NCBI RefSeq assembly: GCF_042731755.1 | Contig: NZ_JBHWLR010000008.1 | Span: 186,001 to 250,000, forward strand | Origin: Promicromonospora sp042731755 | Lineage (GTDB): Bacteria > Actinomycetota > Actinomycetes > Actinomycetales > Cellulomonadaceae | Reading direction: 5' to 3' | DNA: 64,000 nucleotides | Shown here: in pieces, positions 61,654-64,000 of the stretch | Numbering within the stretch: position 1 is the first letter of the stretch | Layout of the letters: every line of letters starts with the position of its first letter | The notes under the pieces: generated by a model | Seen by the model: only the letters and a program-made list of their open reading frames with translations | What the model was told of the DNA's origin: nothing | Database searches by the model: none | Position numbers and translations under genes: made by a program

Positions 61654-63048
61654 TCACGCCCCCGTCACCAGCCAGCGGTCACCGCGTGCGCGCCAGCCGG
61701 TGGTCACGGCGCGCGCGGCCATGAACACGCCGGCGAACGCGAGCCAGAGCCAGGCGAGCCCGCGTGCGCCGTCGGGCGCCCAGGCGGCGACCGCGAGCGC
61801 GAACGGGAGATAGACGACGAGCGTGGCCATGCCCGCCCAGGCGAGGTAGCGGCCGTCGCCGGCGCCGATGAGGACGCCGTCGAGCACGAAGACCCAGCCC
61901 GCCATCGGCATGAGCACGCCGCACACGGCGATGCCGAGGGCGATGGCGACGCGGACGTCGGGGTCGGGCGAGAAGAGGGGCGCGATCCACCAGCCGGCGG
62001 CCGCGAGGAGCAGGCCGATCACGGCTCCCGCGCCCACGCCCCACTGCAGGCAGCGGCGCAGCACGCCCCGGACGTGGCCGACGTCGCCGGCCCCGAGACC
62101 GTGTCCCACCAGCGCCTGTGCGGCGATGGCGAGCGCGTCGAGCGCGAACGCCGCGAGGCCCCACAGCGAGCTCACCACCTGGTGCCCGGCGAGCGCGACG
62201 TCGCCGAGGCCGGTCGCGACCACCACGGTGACCAGGATGGCGGCGCGCAGACTGAGGGTGCGGACCATCAGCGGAGCGCCGGCGCGGGCGCCCGACAGGA
62301 TGCCGGCGCGGTGGGGGCGCAGGCTCGCGCCGCGCCGCCGGGCGCCGCGCACCACGATCACGCCCAGCACGACGGCCATGAGGAGCTGGGTGATCGCCGT
62401 CCCGAGGCCCGACCCGGCGATCCCCATCCCCACGCCGTACACGAGCGCGATGTTGAGCACCGTGTTGAGCACGGCTCCCGCGGCGGCGACGAACAGGGGC
62501 GTGCGTGTGTCGCGCAGGCCACGCAGCACACCGGTCGCGGCCTGGACCACGAGCATCCCGGCGAGCCCCGGCGCGGACCACCGCAGGTAGGTCACGGCAT
62601 GGTGCGCGACGTCGCCGTGGGCACCCAGGGCGGTCACGGTCAGCGGGGCGGCGAGCAGCAGGATCACGACGAGGACCACCCCGATCCCGAGCGCGAGCCA
62701 CATCCCGTCGATGCCGGACTGCAGGGCCTGGCGTTCCCGGCCCGCCCCGGTCAGCCGGGCCACCGAGGCGGTGGTGGTGTAGGCGAGGAAGACGCACAGC
62801 CCGACGAGCGTGAGCAGCACGTTGCTCGCGAGCGAGAGCCCCGCGAGCTGGGCCGTGCCGAGGTGGCCCACGACCGCGCTGTCCACGAGGACGAAGACGG
62901 GTTCGGCGATCAGGGCGCCGAGGGCGGGTACCGCAAGGGCGAGGATCTCCCGGTCGACGGACCGCGGGGAACCGGGGGTGTGGCGAGGCTCGCCCAACTT
63001 TCTTTCCTCCACAGGCTGGGGGTTACGTCGACGCAGGTCAGAGGGCAT
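61654..63048 (-). CDS. MATE-family efflux transporter (DinF type)
   Basis: 464 residues with about twelve membrane helices in two six-helix halves. It opens with a basic tail, then DREILALAVPALGALIAEPV and FVLVDSAVVGHLG, the MATE/DinF hallmark (Pro and Asp in helix 1), and in the second half DVALAGHQVVSSLWGL with ALAIAAQALVGHGLGAGD. It exports organic cations or other drugs with sodium or proton exchange. The ATG at 63048 is used; the gene is divergent from dnaB across 331 bases. Confidence 0.93.
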   Translation of the reverse strand: MPSDLRRRNPQPVEERKLGEPRHTPGSPRSVDREILALAVPALGALIAEPVFVLVDSAVVGHLGTAQLAGLSLASNVLLTLVGLCVFLAYTTTASVARLTGAGRERQALQSGIDGMWLALGIGVVLVVILLLAAPLTVTALGAHGDVAHHAVTYLRWSAPGLAGMLVVQAATGVLRGLRDTRTPLFVAAAGAVLNTVLNIALVYGVGMGIAGSGLGTAITQLLMAVVLGVIVVRGARRRGASLRPHRAGILSGARAGAPLMVRTLSLRAAILVTVVVATGLGDVALAGHQVVSSLWGLAAFALDALAIAAQALVGHGLGAGDVGHVRGVLRRCLQWGVGAGAVIGLLLAAAGWWIAPLFSPDPDVRVAIALGIAVCGVLMPMAGWVFVLDGVLIGAGDGRYLAWAGMATLVVYLPFALAVAAWAPDGARGLAWLWLAFAGVFMAARAVTTGWRARGDRWLVTGA

Positions 63049-63068
63049 GTCGATGTTTTACACAGGGG

Positions 63069-63154
63069 TTATCCACAACTGGGGACAGGGTTGTCCACCC
63101 GCTGTACACAGCCTGGGCCACCTTTCCACATGGATGTGCACAGGCTTGTCCACA
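63069..63154 (+). promoter_or_regulatory. Cluster of DnaA-box-like sites upstream of dnaB
   Basis: TTATCCACA (63069-63077) is the consensus DnaA box, and TTGTCCACA (63146-63154) is the common actinobacterial form. Between them stand TTGTCCACC (63091-63099, one mismatch) and CTTTCCACA (63122-63130, two mismatches). All point the same way at 22, 31 and 24-base steps. The site may let DnaA control dnaB or titrate DnaA. It is too short and lacks an A+T-rich unwinding element, so it is unlikely to be the origin itself. Confidence 0.6.
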
Positions 63155-63226
63155 GGTCTCGTTGCGCTCGGGTTCGCGGGGGCCTAGCGTCAGCGGAGCT
63201 AGCTTGCTGGTCTGATTTCCGGGGAC

Positions 63227-63240
63227 TGTCGTGCACGACA
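63227..63240. promoter_or_regulatory. 14-bp perfect palindrome in dnaB leader
   Basis: TGTCGTGCACGACA is a perfect palindrome placed 140 bases before the dnaB start. It could bind a dimeric regulator. No known actinobacterial operator was recognised in it. Confidence 0.4.
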
Positions 63241-63379
63241 CAAAGGCGTGTCGGTGCCGATGTCCCGAGAGTGTCGGTGGCGAGGAGTAGAACAGGTGTA
63301 GGACATCGACCGGACGCACGCGTAGCGTGTGCCCGGGCGTCACGGGATGTCACAAGATCAGGAAGGCTGGAGGCGCGGA

Positions 63380-64000
63380 TGTCGATCGAGGAGCTCGAGT
63401 CGAGCTACTCCGGCGGGAGCCCCGGCCTCGACCGGACGCCGCCGCAGGACGTCCCCGCGGAGATGAGCGTGCTGGGCGGCATGCTGCTGTCCAAGGACGC
63501 GATCGCGGACGTGATCGAGCAGATCCGCGGCAACGACTTCTACCGGCCCGCGCACGAGGCCATCTACGACGCGATCATCGACCTCTACGGCCGCGGCGAG
63601 CCCGCCGACGCCATCACCGTGGTCGCCGAGCTGCAGCGCCGGGGCGAGCACGCCCGCGTGGGCGGCGCCCCGTACATCCACGACCTCATGGCGGGCGTGC
63701 CCACGGCCGCCAACGCCGGGTACTACGCCAAGATCGTGCGCGAGCGCGCCATCATGCGCCGCCTCGTGGAGGCCGGCACCCGCATCGTGCAGATGGGCTA
63801 CGCCACCGACGGCGGCGAGGTGGACGACGTCGTCAACAACGCGCAGGCCGAGGTCTACGCCGTGACCGAGCGGCGCGCGTCCGAGGACTACCTGCCGCTG
63901 GCCGAGATCATCGGGCCGACCTTCGACGAGATCGACGCCGCGCAGGGCCGCGGCGAGGGGCTCACCGGCGTGCCGACGGGCTACTCCGACTTCGACCGCC
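63380..64000 (+). CDS. dnaB: Replicative DNA helicase, N-terminal part
   Basis: The first 207 codons of dnaB; the gene runs off the window. The N-terminal domain is clear: RTPPQDVPAEMSVLGGMLLS, FYRPAHEAIYDAIIDLYGRG and a linker, then LTGVPTGYSDFDR at the start of the RecA-like ATPase. DnaB unwinds DNA at the fork as a hexamer and recruits primase. The ATG at 63380 has GGAGG five bases before it. It does not join the rpsF operon directly here, being 15 kb downstream and divergent from MATE. Confidence 0.97.

Larger units (their letters stand above)
63049..63379. other. Non-coding gap before dnaB with DnaA-box row and palindrome
   Basis: No gene is supported. The half next to the MATE gene is packed with CCACA and CACAG words and holds four DnaA-box-like 9-mers (63069-63154). 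The half next to dnaB holds the 14-base palindrome at 63227-63240. It must include the promoters of both divergent genes. Confidence 0.6.

Noticed and set aside
63049..63379. The chromosomal origin itself
   Set aside because: There is no dnaA or dnaN beside it, no A+T-rich unwinding stretch, and only four boxes, two of them imperfect.

Overview
The window is about 72 percent G+C by eye, with GTG starts, ATGA/GTGA gene overlaps and no A+T-rich island. The block PadR regulator - ino1 near twin class A penicillin-binding proteins, then rpsF-ssb-rpsR-rplI and finally dnaB, resembles the gene set found near the replication origin of actinobacteria such as Mycobacterium. Protein style (Cys-free S18, twin PASTA penicillin-binding proteins, sugar ABC operons) suggests a Micrococcales member, perhaps Promicromonosporaceae or Cellulomonadaceae. 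That placement is inference. No tRNA, rRNA, insertion sequence, prophage or CRISPR array was seen.

Layout. 1-7.7 kb: end of a LuxR regulator, a GAF/SpoIIE phosphatase-kinase followed by an ECF-type sigma factor with a SnoaL-like tail, a universal stress protein, a crcB pair for fluoride export, a small unknown protein, a Pol I-like 5'-3' exonuclease and a CbiX-type chelatase. 7.8-16 kb: phosphoenolpyruvate carboxylase, a DNA/RNA endonuclease, a flavin disulfide reductase with a small membrane protein facing a divergent TetR gene across a 28-bp operator-like palindrome, a short-chain epimerase and endonuclease IV. 16-26.7 kb: the most unusual region, five tandem paralogous membrane-anchored PQQ-like beta-propeller proteins transcribed behind, and translationally coupled to, an ABC-2 exporter (ATPase plus permease).

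26.7-46.7 kb: a Pro/Thr-rich exported protein, a two-component system, a metallo-beta-lactamase-fold protein with an N-terminal rubredoxin-like knuckle, the cstA/DUF466 pyruvate or peptide uptake pair, a degenerate CPBP-like membrane protein, a DUF305/LVIVD/DUF305 cluster, a 767-residue membrane-tethered heptad-repeat fibre, and a carbohydrate ABC importer with a ROK regulator and a divergent MGH1-like glycosidase. 46.7-64 kb: the rplI-rpsR-ssb-rpsF operon, two tandem class A penicillin-binding proteins, padR-ino1, a 1362-residue secreted subtilase with repeat modules, an OmpR-type DNA-binding protein lacking a receiver domain, a MATE exporter, and the start of dnaB preceded by a row of DnaA-box-like 9-mers.

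Structure outside genes: many long hairpins between genes (mostly terminators), a two-copy palindromic intergenic element (27913-27967 and 46718-46772) with the same ends and the same 8-base flank, and several short tandem repeats. The best candidates for something undescribed are the beta-propeller array with its exporter, the heptad-repeat fibre, the palindromic element family and the DnaA-box row before dnaB.
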